Shown here piece by piece: positions 29,861-38,294 of a stretch of DNA of 64,000 bases. The notes beneath the pieces were generated by a model, which worked only from the letters and a program-made list of their open reading frames with translations, did not search any database and was not told the DNA's origin. Where the stretch lies: assembly GCF_002043095.1 (NCBI RefSeq), contig NZ_MVOC01000007.1:62001-126000 (forward strand), given 5' to 3'. Origin of the DNA: Mycobacterium sp. AT1. GTDB taxonomy: Bacteria; Actinomycetota; Actinomycetes; Mycobacteriales; Mycobacteriaceae. Position 1 is the stretch's first letter, and each line of letters starts with the position of its first letter. A program made the position numbers and the translations under genes.

Positions 29861-31428
29861 GACGCGATCTCCGGGACGGCGGCCAGCAGGGTACGGGTGT
29901 AGGGGTCGCGGGGATCGGAGACCACCTGCTCGGCGGGACCCAACTCCACGACGCGGCCCGACTGCATCACCGCGATGCGGTCGCCCATCAGGCGCGCGAC
30001 GGCAAGGTCGTGGGTGACGAAGAGGACCGTCATCCCGATCCTGGCCCGCAGGTCCCGGATGAGGGCGAGCACGCTCTTGGCGAGCGACGCGTCCAGCGCA
30101 CTGGTGGGCTCGTCGCACAGCAGCACCGCGGGCGGGATCATCGTCGCGCGGGCCAACCCGACCCGCTGACGCTGACCGCCGGACAACTCGCCGGGCCGGA
30201 CCTTGGCGACCTCGGGCGGCAGGTCGACCGCCGCCAACGCGTCGGTGACCCGTTCTCGAACCTCGCCGCGGGACAGCTTGAGCGGACGCAACCGCTCCCC
30301 GAGCGTCTCGCCGATGCTGAGCCACGGCGTCAGCGACGAGCCCGCGTCCTGGAACACCATCTGCGGCCCGCCGTCGCCGGCCAGCTCCACCACTCCCGAA
30401 GTCGGCTTCTCCAGGCCCGCGACCATCCGCAGCAGCGTCGACTTGCCAGAGCCGCTCTCCCCGACGATCGCCAGGGCCTCGCCGGCCCCGATCTCCAGGT
30501 CGACGCCGCCGACGGCGGTGATCTCGTGCCTGCGGCGGCCGCGGCCCACGCCGAACGTCTTGGTCAGTGCGCGGATCGAAACGGCTGATTCGGTTGTGGT
30601 GGAGCCTGATTCGGTGGCGAACCGCTCGTCGCGCGGCGTCGTCAGCGTCAGCCGGGAGGCCAGCAGCGACCGCGTGTAGTCGTGTTGCGGTCGGCGCACG
30701 ACGTCCGCGGCGGCGCCGATCTCCACCAATTCGCCGTGGTGCAGCACCGCGAGCCGGTCGGCGATCTGGTCGGCCACGCCGAGGTCGTGGGTGATCAGCA
30801 GCACCGAGCAGCCGAAGTCGTCGCGCAACTCGCGCAGCAGATCCAGCAGCTGCGCCTGCACGGTGACGTCCAATGCCGTGGTCGGTTCGTCAGCCACGAT
30901 CAGGCGGGGGCGGCCCGCGACGGCGATGGCCGCCATCACGCGCTGCCGCAGTCCGCCGGAGAGCTCGTGTGGATAGACGCGCAGCCGCAGTTCGGCGTCG
31001 CGGACGCCGACGGTCTCCAGCAGCCGCACCGACTCGGCGTCGTCACCGGTGGCCTCGCCGATCTGCCTGCCGATCCGCATGGTCGGGTTCAGCGACGTCA
31101 TCGGATCCTGGAAGATCGCGCCGAGCACCTCGCGCCGGACGCGCCTGAGCTCGTCGCGTCCGGCGTGCAGCAGGTCGACCCCGTCGACGGTGATCCGGCC
31201 CTCGGTGACCGGGTGCGACTCCGGGGGGAGCAGCCCGAGCAGACCGAGCGCGAGAACGCTCTTCCCAGAACCGGATTCACCGACCAGGCCGAGGATCTCC
31301 CCCGGCCGGATCCGTAGGTCGACGTGGTGCAGCACCTGGCTGCGGACGCCGTTGCGCACCAGTGACAGTGAGAAGTCCTCGACCTCCGCAACGGGGCCCG
31401 CCACGGTATCCGCCACCGACTCACTCAC
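29857..31428 (-). CDS. Fused double ABC ATPase (catabolic operon)
   Basis: 523 aa from a GTG at 31428, 8 bp inside the end of the deacetylase-like gene; a GTG at 31416 is an alternative. Two ABC modules: the first with GESGSGKS, signature LSGGLRQRV and LIVADEPTT; the second with [17 protein letters not shown] and VLLCDEPTSALD. The first signature has Leu instead of Gln, which is common in DppD-like halves. It energises the operon's importer. Confidence 0.92.
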   Translation of the reverse strand: MSESVADTVAGPVAEVEDFSLSLVRNGVRSQVLHHVDLRIRPGEILGLVGESGSGKSVLALGLLGLLPPESHPVTEGRITVDGVDLLHAGRDELRRVRREVLGAIFQDPMTSLNPTMRIGRQIGEATGDDAESVRLLETVGVRDAELRLRVYPHELSGGLRQRVMAAIAVAGRPRLIVADEPTTALDVTVQAQLLDLLRELRDDFGCSVLLITHDLGVADQIADRLAVLHHGELVEIGAAADVVRRPQHDYTRSLLASRLTLTTPRDERFATESGSTTTESAVSIRALTKTFGVGRGRRRHEITAVGGVDLEIGAGEALAIVGESGSGKSTLLRMVAGLEKPTSGVVELAGDGGPQMVFQDAGSSLTPWLSIGETLGERLRPLKLSRGEVRERVTDALAAVDLPPEVAKVRPGELSGGQRQRVGLARATMIPPAVLLCDEPTSALDASLAKSVLALIRDLRARIGMTVLFVTHDLAVARLMGDRIAVMQSGRVVELGPAEQVVSDPRDPYTRTLLAAVPEIAS

Positions 31429-32296
31429 CGAACAGCTCCGGACACTCGACGACGGCACGGTGGATCTGACGCGGCGTGGTGAGCCACACGCCCTCGGCCG
31501 CGGCGATGCGCTCCAGGGCGCGACCGACCGCCCGCAACCGGAACGGCACACCGCTGATGAACGAGTGCAGCACCACGCTCATCACCAACGGGGTGTGCGC
31601 CGCAGCGGCGTGCAGTTCGGCGAATTCGTCGTCGACCATGTCGGCGAAGTCGCGGGCGAGCACGCTGCGGCCGACCATCGTCGAGGAGTCGTTGAGCTCC
31701 GCCGCGTACGGAATGGCAAGCAGTGGACCCGATTCGGTGCGCAACCACACGGGCTGGTCGTCGAGCCGCAGGTCGAGGAGATAGTCGTATCCGCTGTCGA
31801 CCAACAGGTTCAGCGTGGCCGGGGTATGGCTCAGCCACGGACTCGACCAGCCGCCGGGCGCCTCGCCCTCTTCGGCGCGGATGCGGTCGGCGACGTCGGC
31901 AAGGTACGCCCGTTCCGCGTCCGGGGCCATGCCGGGCAGCGAGTCGGAGTTGGACCGGCCGTGGCCGACGATCTCGGCGGAGACCTTGCGGGCCGCCTCG
32001 AGCACGTCGGGCGCCTCGTCGTAGACGTCGGTGTTCAGCAACACAGTCGGCGGAATGCCAAGACGGCCAAGCAGATCGAAGAGCCGGAACGCGCCAACCC
32101 GGTTGCCGTAGTCCCGCCAGGCGGTGTTCACCAGATCTGGCGCGGGCACGTCGGCCAGCACGTCCTCGGTGTGACCGTCGCCAAACCGGTAGGACTCGAC
32201 GCCGACGCAGACGACGACGGCCAGCTTCGCGCCGTTGGGCCACGTACCGCGCGGGCGGGCGGGCAGCGGGGTGTAGGAATAGCCGGCCGGGTTCAT
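31421..32296 (-). CDS. Polysaccharide-deacetylase-fold (NodB/PuuE-like) hydrolase
   Basis: 291 aa. The N terminus (WPNGAKLAVVVCVGVESYRFGDG) matches the NodB-fold proteins related to PuuE allantoinase; EIVGHGRSNSDSL carries the conserved His-Gly segment and GGWSSPWLSHTPATLNLL the later motif. The first metal Asp of the classical DD pair is not obvious, so catalysis may differ. Such proteins split C-N bonds in cyclic ureides or remove N-acetyl groups. In this operon, beside an amidohydrolase and a hydantoin-racemase-like protein, a cyclic amide substrate is plausible (inference). Confidence 0.82.
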   Translation of the reverse strand: MNPAGYSYTPLPARPRGTWPNGAKLAVVVCVGVESYRFGDGHTEDVLADVPAPDLVNTAWRDYGNRVGAFRLFDLLGRLGIPPTVLLNTDVYDEAPDVLEAARKVSAEIVGHGRSNSDSLPGMAPDAERAYLADVADRIRAEEGEAPGGWSSPWLSHTPATLNLLVDSGYDYLLDLRLDDQPVWLRTESGPLLAIPYAAELNDSSTMVGRSVLARDFADMVDDEFAELHAAAAHTPLVMSVVLHSFISGVPFRLRAVGRALERIAAAEGVWLTTPRQIHRAVVECPELFGE

Positions 32297-33801
32297 GGCA
32301 CCAACCAGCGGCTGAAGCCGACGTCGGTGGCCGCCGCGCGGCGCACGATGTGCTGGTAGGCGGGCAGCAGGTCGGCCGCCTCGCCCCTGGCCCGTTGAAT
32401 GGCAGGCAGTTTCGCGGCGAAGAGCTCACGCGCCTCGTCGAGCAGCGCGGCCTCGTCCACGCTGGTGACGTGGCCGCCCTCGGCGACGACGCGGCCCGCG
32501 ACCATGGTCAGCACGACGCTTCGGCCGTCCTCGCAGTGCACCAGTTGCTCCCGTAGGTCGTTGAGTGGGGTGAACGCGATCGAGTGCAGGTCGACGAGCG
32601 CGAGGTCGGCCAGGCGGCCGGGGGCCACCACGCCGAGGTCGTCGGGCCGCCGCGTCGCGCGGGCGCCGCCAAACCAGAGCGCGGCGAGTACCTCGGCGGC
32701 AGTGGGCCAGTCGTCGCTGTCGAGGCCAGCGACGTTGTGGATCAGACCGGCGGTCTTCGCGACGGTCCACACGTTGACCGAGTCGTCGCAGATGGCCTCG
32801 TCGGTGCCCAGAGCGACGGGGATGCCGCGAGCGATCATCGCCCGCCACGGCAGCACCCCGCTGCCCAGCCTCAGGTTGCTGACCGGGTTGTGCACCACCG
32901 TCGACCCGGCGTCGGCGATCGTGTCGAGGTCGTCGTCGTCGACCCAGACGGCGTGAATCACGTTGGTGTGCGGCTTGAGTAGACCCGCGGCGGCGGTGTA
33001 GCCGACCAGGGATCGGCCGCCGAATCGCGACTGCTCGGTCATCAGGGTGCGCTGCACCTTGGTCTCCAGCATGTGGGCGTACAGCGGCAGGCCGTGGCGC
33101 TCGGCGAGGTCGTCGAGGGCGGCGAAGTAGTCCAGGCTGACCCGCTGCGGCGCGGAGATCGACACCGCGGCGCGGATCCGGTCGTCGGCCGCGCCGTGCC
33201 AGGTGCCGATCAGGTGGTCGTAGGCCTCGAGGAGTTCGGCAGCCGGTGCCGGGGCCGGGGCACCGAAGGCGCGGCGGGTGGCGGGGTCCAGCTCGTCGAC
33301 GAAGGGAAGCTTCTCGGCCTCGGTCAGCTCCGGCTGGTCCAGGGCGAGGAACGCGCGAATCCCGCTGTCGCGGTACGCCGATGCCACCGCGTCGACGACG
33401 TCCGGATCCGGAAACGGCATCAGGAAGGCGTCGTCCTGCACGCAGGTGATGCCCCGCTGCAACATCTCGACGGCGCCGAGCATCGTCCGCAGGTACGCCT
33501 CGCGCGGCGTTGGCGCCAGCGCCGGGTCCGACGGCGACTCGAACAGCATGAACAGCTCGAGCGGAAGGCTGCGAACGGAGCCCTTGAGGTGGTTGGCCGG
33601 CGAGTGGAAGTGCGCGTTGATCAGCCCCGGCAGCAACAGGTGTCGACCACCGCCGTCGACGATCCTGGTTCCGGCTGGGGCCGACAGCTCCTCGCCGATC
33701 GCGCCGATGCGGTCACCGTCGACCAGCACGTCGACTGGTCCGGTCATCCCCGCCGGGGCGTCGGCGTCGTAGACGAGTACGCGACGGAAGAGCACGCTCA
33801 T
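32293..33801 (-). CDS. Amidohydrolase, ATZ/TRZ-type deaminase family
   Basis: 502 aa from the ATG at 33801, overlapping the racemase stop (ATGA); the longer open frame to 34656 is a shadow. TIM-barrel metal sites are visible: HFH in LLPGLINAHFHSP, the His/Glu in YAHMLETKVQR, His in IHAVWVDDDDL and Asp in LGTDEAICDD. These match the mononuclear subtype III group that includes guanine, adenosine-type and S-adenosylhomocysteine deaminases and triazine hydrolases. It probably deaminates or hydrolyses an N-heterocycle produced or imported by this operon. Confidence 0.9.
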   Translation of the reverse strand: MSVLFRRVLVYDADAPAGMTGPVDVLVDGDRIGAIGEELSAPAGTRIVDGGGRHLLLPGLINAHFHSPANHLKGSVRSLPLELFMLFESPSDPALAPTPREAYLRTMLGAVEMLQRGITCVQDDAFLMPFPDPDVVDAVASAYRDSGIRAFLALDQPELTEAEKLPFVDELDPATRRAFGAPAPAPAAELLEAYDHLIGTWHGAADDRIRAAVSISAPQRVSLDYFAALDDLAERHGLPLYAHMLETKVQRTLMTEQSRFGGRSLVGYTAAAGLLKPHTNVIHAVWVDDDDLDTIADAGSTVVHNPVSNLRLGSGVLPWRAMIARGIPVALGTDEAICDDSVNVWTVAKTAGLIHNVAGLDSDDWPTAAEVLAALWFGGARATRRPDDLGVVAPGRLADLALVDLHSIAFTPLNDLREQLVHCEDGRSVVLTMVAGRVVAEGGHVTSVDEAALLDEARELFAAKLPAIQRARGEAADLLPAYQHIVRRAAATDVGFSRWLVP

Positions 33802-34493
33802 GGCAGCTCCACGGCGGCAAAGGTGTTGGCGCGCGACGTGTTCAGACCCATCGCGACCAGACCGGTCGCGATGCCGACGGCGGCCGCGACCCCGTCGACC
33901 ACCGGAACGCCGAGGGCGCGTGACAGCGGACCGACGAGGTCCGCGAGACCGGCGCAACCGAGCACGACGGCCTCGGCGCCGTCCTCGGCCATGGCGGTGC
34001 GGGCGGCGGCGGTGAAGGCGGCGAGCAGATGGGTCGAGCCACCCACGAGTTCGGCGACCGGCACGTCGACTGCGACGACGCTGCAACGGTGTTCGAGGCC
34101 CAGCGCCCGGACCACGCGGTCGCTGTGGGCGACGGTGCGGGCGGGCAGGGTGATCACGACGAACCGGTGGGACACTAAGCAGGCGGTCTGCAGCGCCGCC
34201 TCGGTCATGCCGACCACCGGACACGTCGCGACCTCGCGGGCGGCCTGGACACCGGTGTCGCCGAAGCAGGCGACGACGTACGCGTCGGTGTCGGCTTGAT
34301 GCTCTCGGACTTGGGCGAGCACGCCGACTGCGGCGATCGCCTCCTCGGCGTGGCTCTCCACGCTCGGCACCCCGTCGGCCGGGTGGACGCCGCGAACCGT
34401 TACGTCGGGCCCCGAGACCTCCCGTGCCGCAAGGGCAATGGCGTCCGTCAGTTCGTCGGAGGTGTTGGGGTTGATCACGGTGATCCGGGTCAT
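33798..34493 (-). CDS. Hydantoin/allantoin racemase family protein (Asp/Glu racemase fold)
   Basis: 231 aa. Characteristic N terminus ITVINPNTSDELTDAI, first catalytic Cys in VVACFGDTG (about 76) and second in VVLGCAGLADL (about 180), the two-Cys arrangement used for proton abstraction on both faces of the substrate. Members racemise 5-substituted hydantoins or allantoin. Overlaps the kinase stop by 4 bp and the amidohydrolase start by 4 bp, so it belongs to the operon. Confidence 0.88.
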   Translation of the reverse strand: MTRITVINPNTSDELTDAIALAAREVSGPDVTVRGVHPADGVPSVESHAEEAIAAVGVLAQVREHQADTDAYVVACFGDTGVQAAREVATCPVVGMTEAALQTACLVSHRFVVITLPARTVAHSDRVVRALGLEHRCSVVAVDVPVAELVGGSTHLLAAFTAAARTAMAEDGAEAVVLGCAGLADLVGPLSRALGVPVVDGVAAAVGIATGLVAMGLNTSRANTFAAVELP

Positions 34494-35380
34494 CGCACGA
34501 CTCCGCTGCTCGCGTCGACTGCGGCGAGCAGCGCGCTGATGCCGGGCCCGCCGACTGCGATGCGCGCCGTCGCAGCGCCGATCCGGGCCGCGGCGTTGGC
34601 GTCACCGCTGCGGAGGTACTCGACGGCGAAGGCGCCGCAGAAGGCGTCACCGGCACCGGTGCTGTCCACCGGGACGACGACGTCGGCGGGGACGACGACG
34701 GGTTCGGGGCGTTCCCTGGTGGCGACCAGACAGCCCGCCTCGGCGCGCTTGACGACGACCACCCGGGGTCCGAGGTCGAGGAAGGCGGCGGCGGCGACCT
34801 CCAGGTCCGCCGTGCCGGCCAGTGCGGTGGCCTCGATCTCGCTGGGCAGGAACACGTCGCATGCGCGCACGGCGTCGGTCAACGCGGCCTGGTGGCCGGC
34901 GACGTAGTCCTCCTGCGGGTCGAAGAAGATGGTGGCGGCGGTCCGGGTGCGCAGCCACGCGGCCAGTTCCAGCTGGGGGCGAAGGGCCATCGCGGACAGC
35001 AGCACCCCGGCGGCAGTCAGGGCCTCGGCCGGGACGTCCTCTGGCGACACCGAGAGGGCTTCGAAGTGCTCTTCGCCGCGAACCAGTTCCCACACCCGGC
35101 CGCCGGCGTCGTCGTAGCGAATCACGTTGCGGATCAACGGAAGATCGCGCGAAGGGAGCGACTCCGGATCGGTACCCGACGAGCGGATCGCGGCCAGCAG
35201 CGCGGGAGGTGCGTCTGTTCCCAGTGGGGCGAGGAGCACGGGGTGTCCGCCGGCCACCCGGGCGGCCAGGGCGGCGAAGAGCGCGTCCCCGCCGACCGAC
35301 TCGACGCGCTCCCCCGTCGGGGACACGGCCTCGTCGACTGTCAGGTTGCCGACGCAGACCAGGGTGGGCGACTCGGTCAT
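34490..35380 (-). CDS. PfkB-family sugar kinase
   Basis: 296 aa from the ATG at 35380, overlapping the SIS-gene stop (ATGA). N-terminal VCVGNLTVDEAV and GGDALFAALAARVAGG (substrate-binding GG-x4-A segment) and the C-terminal signature VPVDSTGAGDAFCGAFAVEYL with the catalytic Asp in GAGD. Ribokinase-like enzymes phosphorylate sugars, nucleosides or fructosyl-amino acids. Next to an FrlB-like SIS protein, a kinase-deglycase pair as in the fructoselysine pathway is a reasonable model (inference). Confidence 0.9.
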   Translation of the reverse strand: MTESPTLVCVGNLTVDEAVSPTGERVESVGGDALFAALAARVAGGHPVLLAPLGTDAPPALLAAIRSSGTDPESLPSRDLPLIRNVIRYDDAGGRVWELVRGEEHFEALSVSPEDVPAEALTAAGVLLSAMALRPQLELAAWLRTRTAATIFFDPQEDYVAGHQAALTDAVRACDVFLPSEIEATALAGTADLEVAAAAFLDLGPRVVVVKRAEAGCLVATRERPEPVVVPADVVVPVDSTGAGDAFCGAFAVEYLRSGDANAAARIGAATARIAVGGPGISALLAAVDASSGVVR

Positions 35381-36579
35381 CGCGCCGCCGCGGCGTAGCA
35401 GCTCAGCCCCAGGTGGTAGCCGACCAACTGGGCAACCACCAGGTAGAGCAGGGGCGAGAGGGGCTCCGGCACCGAAGGCATGCTGATGACCGTGGCGTCG
35501 AATTCGTCGAACGCCTGCTCGCCGTCGGTGGTGGCGACGTAGAGCCGCCCGCCCCAGCGCAACGCGTCCCTGGCGGTGTCGACCGCCCGCGGCACCGACG
35601 GCCCCGACGGCGCGAAGAGGAAGAGCGGCTCGCCCGCCTTCTGAGAGTTGTAGTGGTGGTATTCCTCGACCTGGATCTCCACCGCGTGCAGCGTCGTGCA
35701 CTCCTTGACCTTGGCCGCGCCGACGATCGCGGTGGCCAGGTTCGGTCCGGCACCAGAGAACAGCACGTTGCGCACGCCCGCCGCGACCTCGGATTCGGCG
35801 ATGTCGGCGATCACCGAGTCGACCCGGGTCAGCAGGCCAGCCATGAGGTCCGGCAGACCGTCGAGGGCAGCCCGCAGCGTCAGGGCCCGTTCGGGCACCC
35901 GGCGTTCACCGATTCGGACGGCGAGCTCGATCAGCAGTGCCAGTGCTGCCGTTGACGACTGGGTCGGCCATCCGACGCGGGTCGCCTCGATCTTCAGCGA
36001 GGTGCTGGCCTCGGTCTGCAGCGTCGAACCGGCGGTGTTGGTGATGGCAACGGTATACGATCCGCGATGCTGGGCCATCAGGAGGGCTTCGACCGTGCGT
36101 GTCGTCTCCCCCGAACTGGACAACGCGATCACCGCCGTGCGCTCGTCGACCAGATTGGCCTGGTAGTACGCGAATTCAAGGCTCTGCACCGGTTCGCACG
36201 GCACGCCGAGCATGGTCTCCAGTGCCTGTCTGGCGGCCACCATCACGGCGAGCGAGTCACCACAGCCAACCAGGACGACGCGGTTGACGGCGGCGACCAG
36301 ATGTTCGGCGATGGAGTCGAGTCCGGAAGCGTTGAGCGTCAACGTCTCTCGGATCGCCTGCGGCTGGCCGAACAGCTCCGGGCCGGTCGCCTCAACGCGA
36401 AGACGCAGCTTGGCGTCCAGTGGGTCGTTGCTGGGCAGGGCCAGGATGTGGGCGCGTTCGGCGTCGGACACTCGCTGCACGACAGCGCGTTGGCGCTGGT
36501 CGAGCGCACTGGAGCGGGGATCGAGCAGCGGACTCGCCGGGGTGTTCATGAGAGGCGACGACTCCCGTCCTTCGGTCAC
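35377..36579 (-). CDS. Double SIS-domain protein, possible deglycase/isomerase
   Basis: 400 aa, or 390 if the ATG at 36549 is used; no decisive ribosome-binding site. Two SIS modules: the first has VVLVGCGDSLAVMVAARQAL and IALSSSGETTRTVEALL, where SSSGET is the phosphosugar-binding loop; the second covers about 230-400. SIS pairs of this size occur in AgaS, FrlB and GlmS C-terminal domains, which isomerise amino sugars or cleave sugar-6-phosphate amino acids. First gene of the ten-gene operon, with a perfect 18-bp palindrome 31-48 bp upstream. Confidence 0.88.
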   Translation of the reverse strand: MTEGRESSPLMNTPASPLLDPRSSALDQRQRAVVQRVSDAERAHILALPSNDPLDAKLRLRVEATGPELFGQPQAIRETLTLNASGLDSIAEHLVAAVNRVVLVGCGDSLAVMVAARQALETMLGVPCEPVQSLEFAYYQANLVDERTAVIALSSSGETTRTVEALLMAQHRGSYTVAITNTAGSTLQTEASTSLKIEATRVGWPTQSSTAALALLIELAVRIGERRVPERALTLRAALDGLPDLMAGLLTRVDSVIADIAESEVAAGVRNVLFSGAGPNLATAIVGAAKVKECTTLHAVEIQVEEYHHYNSQKAGEPLFLFAPSGPSVPRAVDTARDALRWGGRLYVATTDGEQAFDEFDATVISMPSVPEPLSPLLYLVVAQLVGYHLGLSCYAAAAR

Positions 36580-36609
36580 GACGCCAAGCGACCATCACCC
36601 GGCAATGAG

Positions 36610-36627
36610 CAAACGGTATACCGTTTG
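36610..36627. promoter_or_regulatory. Perfect 18-bp palindrome CAAACGGTATACCGTTTG
   Basis: It lies in the 86-bp gap before the SIS gene, the only sizeable gap ahead of the ten-gene operon. The centre GTATAC fits the GTM-KAC half-sites of FadR/FCD-type GntR regulators, and the operon's last gene encodes such a protein. The best candidate operator for autogenous control. Confidence 0.6.
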
Positions 36628-36665
36628 TGTTTCTTGGGTGTGACGATCGAAGACGTTCGTGTTAC

Positions 36666-37286
36666 CTAGTTCCGGACCGGCCGATGCGCCTCGACGGCGT
36701 CGGCGCTGCGCTCGTCGCCCTCGGATCGCAGACCCACGACCACACCGTCCACGTCTGCCTCGGGCCGGTTCTGGCTGAGCTTGAACTTGGCCTCGACCCG
36801 GGAGATCGCCACCTCGACGCCGACGATCGCACGCAGCTGACCGTCGACGAACTTGGGAGGCGCGTCGTCGACGGACCAGGGGCTCGGGCGTCGACCCTCG
36901 TGATGGTCGGTGAGTCGACGGACCAGATCGTCGAGCCAGTCGGTGTCGTCGTGGATGGTCACCGTGCCGTGGACGTGGGCGACGACGTAGTTCCAGGTCG
37001 GCACCACCCGGCCGTGTTCGGCCTTGGAGGCATACCAACTCGGCGTGACGTAGGAGTCGGGACCGCGGACGATGACCAATGCCTCCCGGCCGTCGGCGTG
37101 CCGCCAGTGGTCGTTGTTGCGCGCGAAATGACCCTGCAGAGTGGCCCGTTCGCGGTCGTAGAGGAACGGCATCATCGTGGCCTCGAGACCGTCGGGCCCC
37201 GCGGTGACCAGGTCCGCCGCCTGATTCCGCGACAGCAGTTCGTGAACCGAGTCGTCGTCGGCCGAGAAGTGAGCGGGCACGTACAT
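36666..37286 (-). CDS. PaiB-family FMN-binding protein
   Basis: 206 aa. The start MYVPAHF and blocks DLVTAGPDGLEATMMPF, LQGHFARNNDHW, SYVTPSWYASK, VVPTWNYVVAHVHG and FKLSQNRPEADVDGVV are those of the PaiB family (split-barrel FMN-binding fold). PaiB was described in Bacillus as a negative regulator linked to sporulation and polyamine genes, but many homologues probably act as flavin enzymes. It is codirectional with the SIS operon, 86 bp upstream of it, and divergent from the class I aldolase with 66 bp between starts. Confidence 0.9.
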   Translation of the reverse strand: MYVPAHFSADDDSVHELLSRNQAADLVTAGPDGLEATMMPFLYDRERATLQGHFARNNDHWRHADGREALVIVRGPDSYVTPSWYASKAEHGRVVPTWNYVVAHVHGTVTIHDDTDWLDDLVRRLTDHHEGRRPSPWSVDDAPPKFVDGQLRAIVGVEVAISRVEAKFKLSQNRPEADVDGVVVGLRSEGDERSADAVEAHRPVRN

Positions 37287-37352
37287 GGCTCAATCCTCCC
37301 AGAGGAATATGCTCGCGACGGTGGCTCGGAACGACTGACACGGGATGGTGAG

Positions 37353-38249
37353 ATGGCCGACCAGACGCAGGCAGAACGGATGACCGCCGGGCGGGGCTTC
37401 ATCGCCGCGCTCGACCAGAGCGGCGGTTCGACGCCCAAGGCACTGAAGCTCTACGGCGTCGGCGAAGACGAATACTCCGGCGACGCCGAGATGTTCGACC
37501 TGATCCACCGCATGCGTGAGCGGATCATCACCTCACCCGCCTTCGGCAGTGACCGGATCCTCGCGGCCATCCTGTTCGAACAGACCATGGATCGCGACGT
37601 CGAGGGCACGCCGTCGGCGACGTACCTGTGGAACGACAAGGGCGTCGTCCCGTTCCTCAAGATCGACAAGGGGCTGTCGGACGCCGAGCACGGGGTCCAG
37701 TTGATGAAGCCGATACCGGATCTCGACGACCTGCTCGACCGCGCGACGGCCAAGGGCATCTTCGGCACCAAGGAACGCTCGGTGATCGGCGCCGCGGACG
37801 CCGCAGGGATCGAGGCGATCGTGGCGCAGCAGTTCGACGTCGCCGCCCGGGTGCTCTCGCACGGGTTGGTGCCGATCCTGGAGCCCGAGGTCACGGTGAC
37901 GATCGCCGACAAGGCCGACGCCGAGGCCATCCTGCTGGACCAGATCGAGTCCCGCCTCGACGGCATCCCCGACGGCCAGCAGGTGATGTTGAAGGTCTCG
38001 ATACCGACCGTGCCCAACCTGTACCGGCCGCTGATCGAGCATCCGAAGGTGATGCGCGTGGTGGCCCTGTCCGGCGGCTACTCCCGCGACGAAGCTGACG
38101 AGCTGCTCGCGCGGAACATCGGCCTGATCGCGAGCTTCAGCCGGGCGTTGACCGAGGGCTTGTCGGCCAAGCAGTCCGACGACGAGTTCAACGCCACCCT
38201 CGACGCGTCGATCCAGGCCATCTACGACGCCTCGACGGCGGGTGCCTGA
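37353..38249 (+). CDS. fda: Fructose-bisphosphate aldolase, class I
   Basis: 298 aa from the ATG at 37353; the frame continues far upstream without merit. It resembles the short class I aldolases such as Staphylococcus Fda: GRGFIAALDQSGGSTPKALK, ILFEQTMDRDVEGT, VVPFLKIDKGL, IFGTKERS, LVPILEPEV, MLKVSIPT (Schiff-base Lys candidate) and VVALSGGYSRDEA. It reversibly splits fructose-1,6-bisphosphate without a metal. Mycobacteria usually rely on a class II enzyme, so this is probably a second, condition-specific aldolase. It is divergent from the PaiB-like gene. Confidence 0.95.
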   Translation: MADQTQAERMTAGRGFIAALDQSGGSTPKALKLYGVGEDEYSGDAEMFDLIHRMRERIITSPAFGSDRILAAILFEQTMDRDVEGTPSATYLWNDKGVVPFLKIDKGLSDAEHGVQLMKPIPDLDDLLDRATAKGIFGTKERSVIGAADAAGIEAIVAQQFDVAARVLSHGLVPILEPEVTVTIADKADAEAILLDQIESRLDGIPDGQQVMLKVSIPTVPNLYRPLIEHPKVMRVVALSGGYSRDEADELLARNIGLIASFSRALTEGLSAKQSDDEFNATLDASIQAIYDASTAGA

Positions 38250-38294
38250 GTCGACGAATCGGCTCCAGACGACCCCTACCAGTACGCTTCCTCG

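Noticed and set aside
36047..36059. Second AACGGTATAC-like half site inside the SIS gene
   Set aside because: Only one half matches the 18-bp palindrome and it is within coding sequence, so chance is the simpler explanation.
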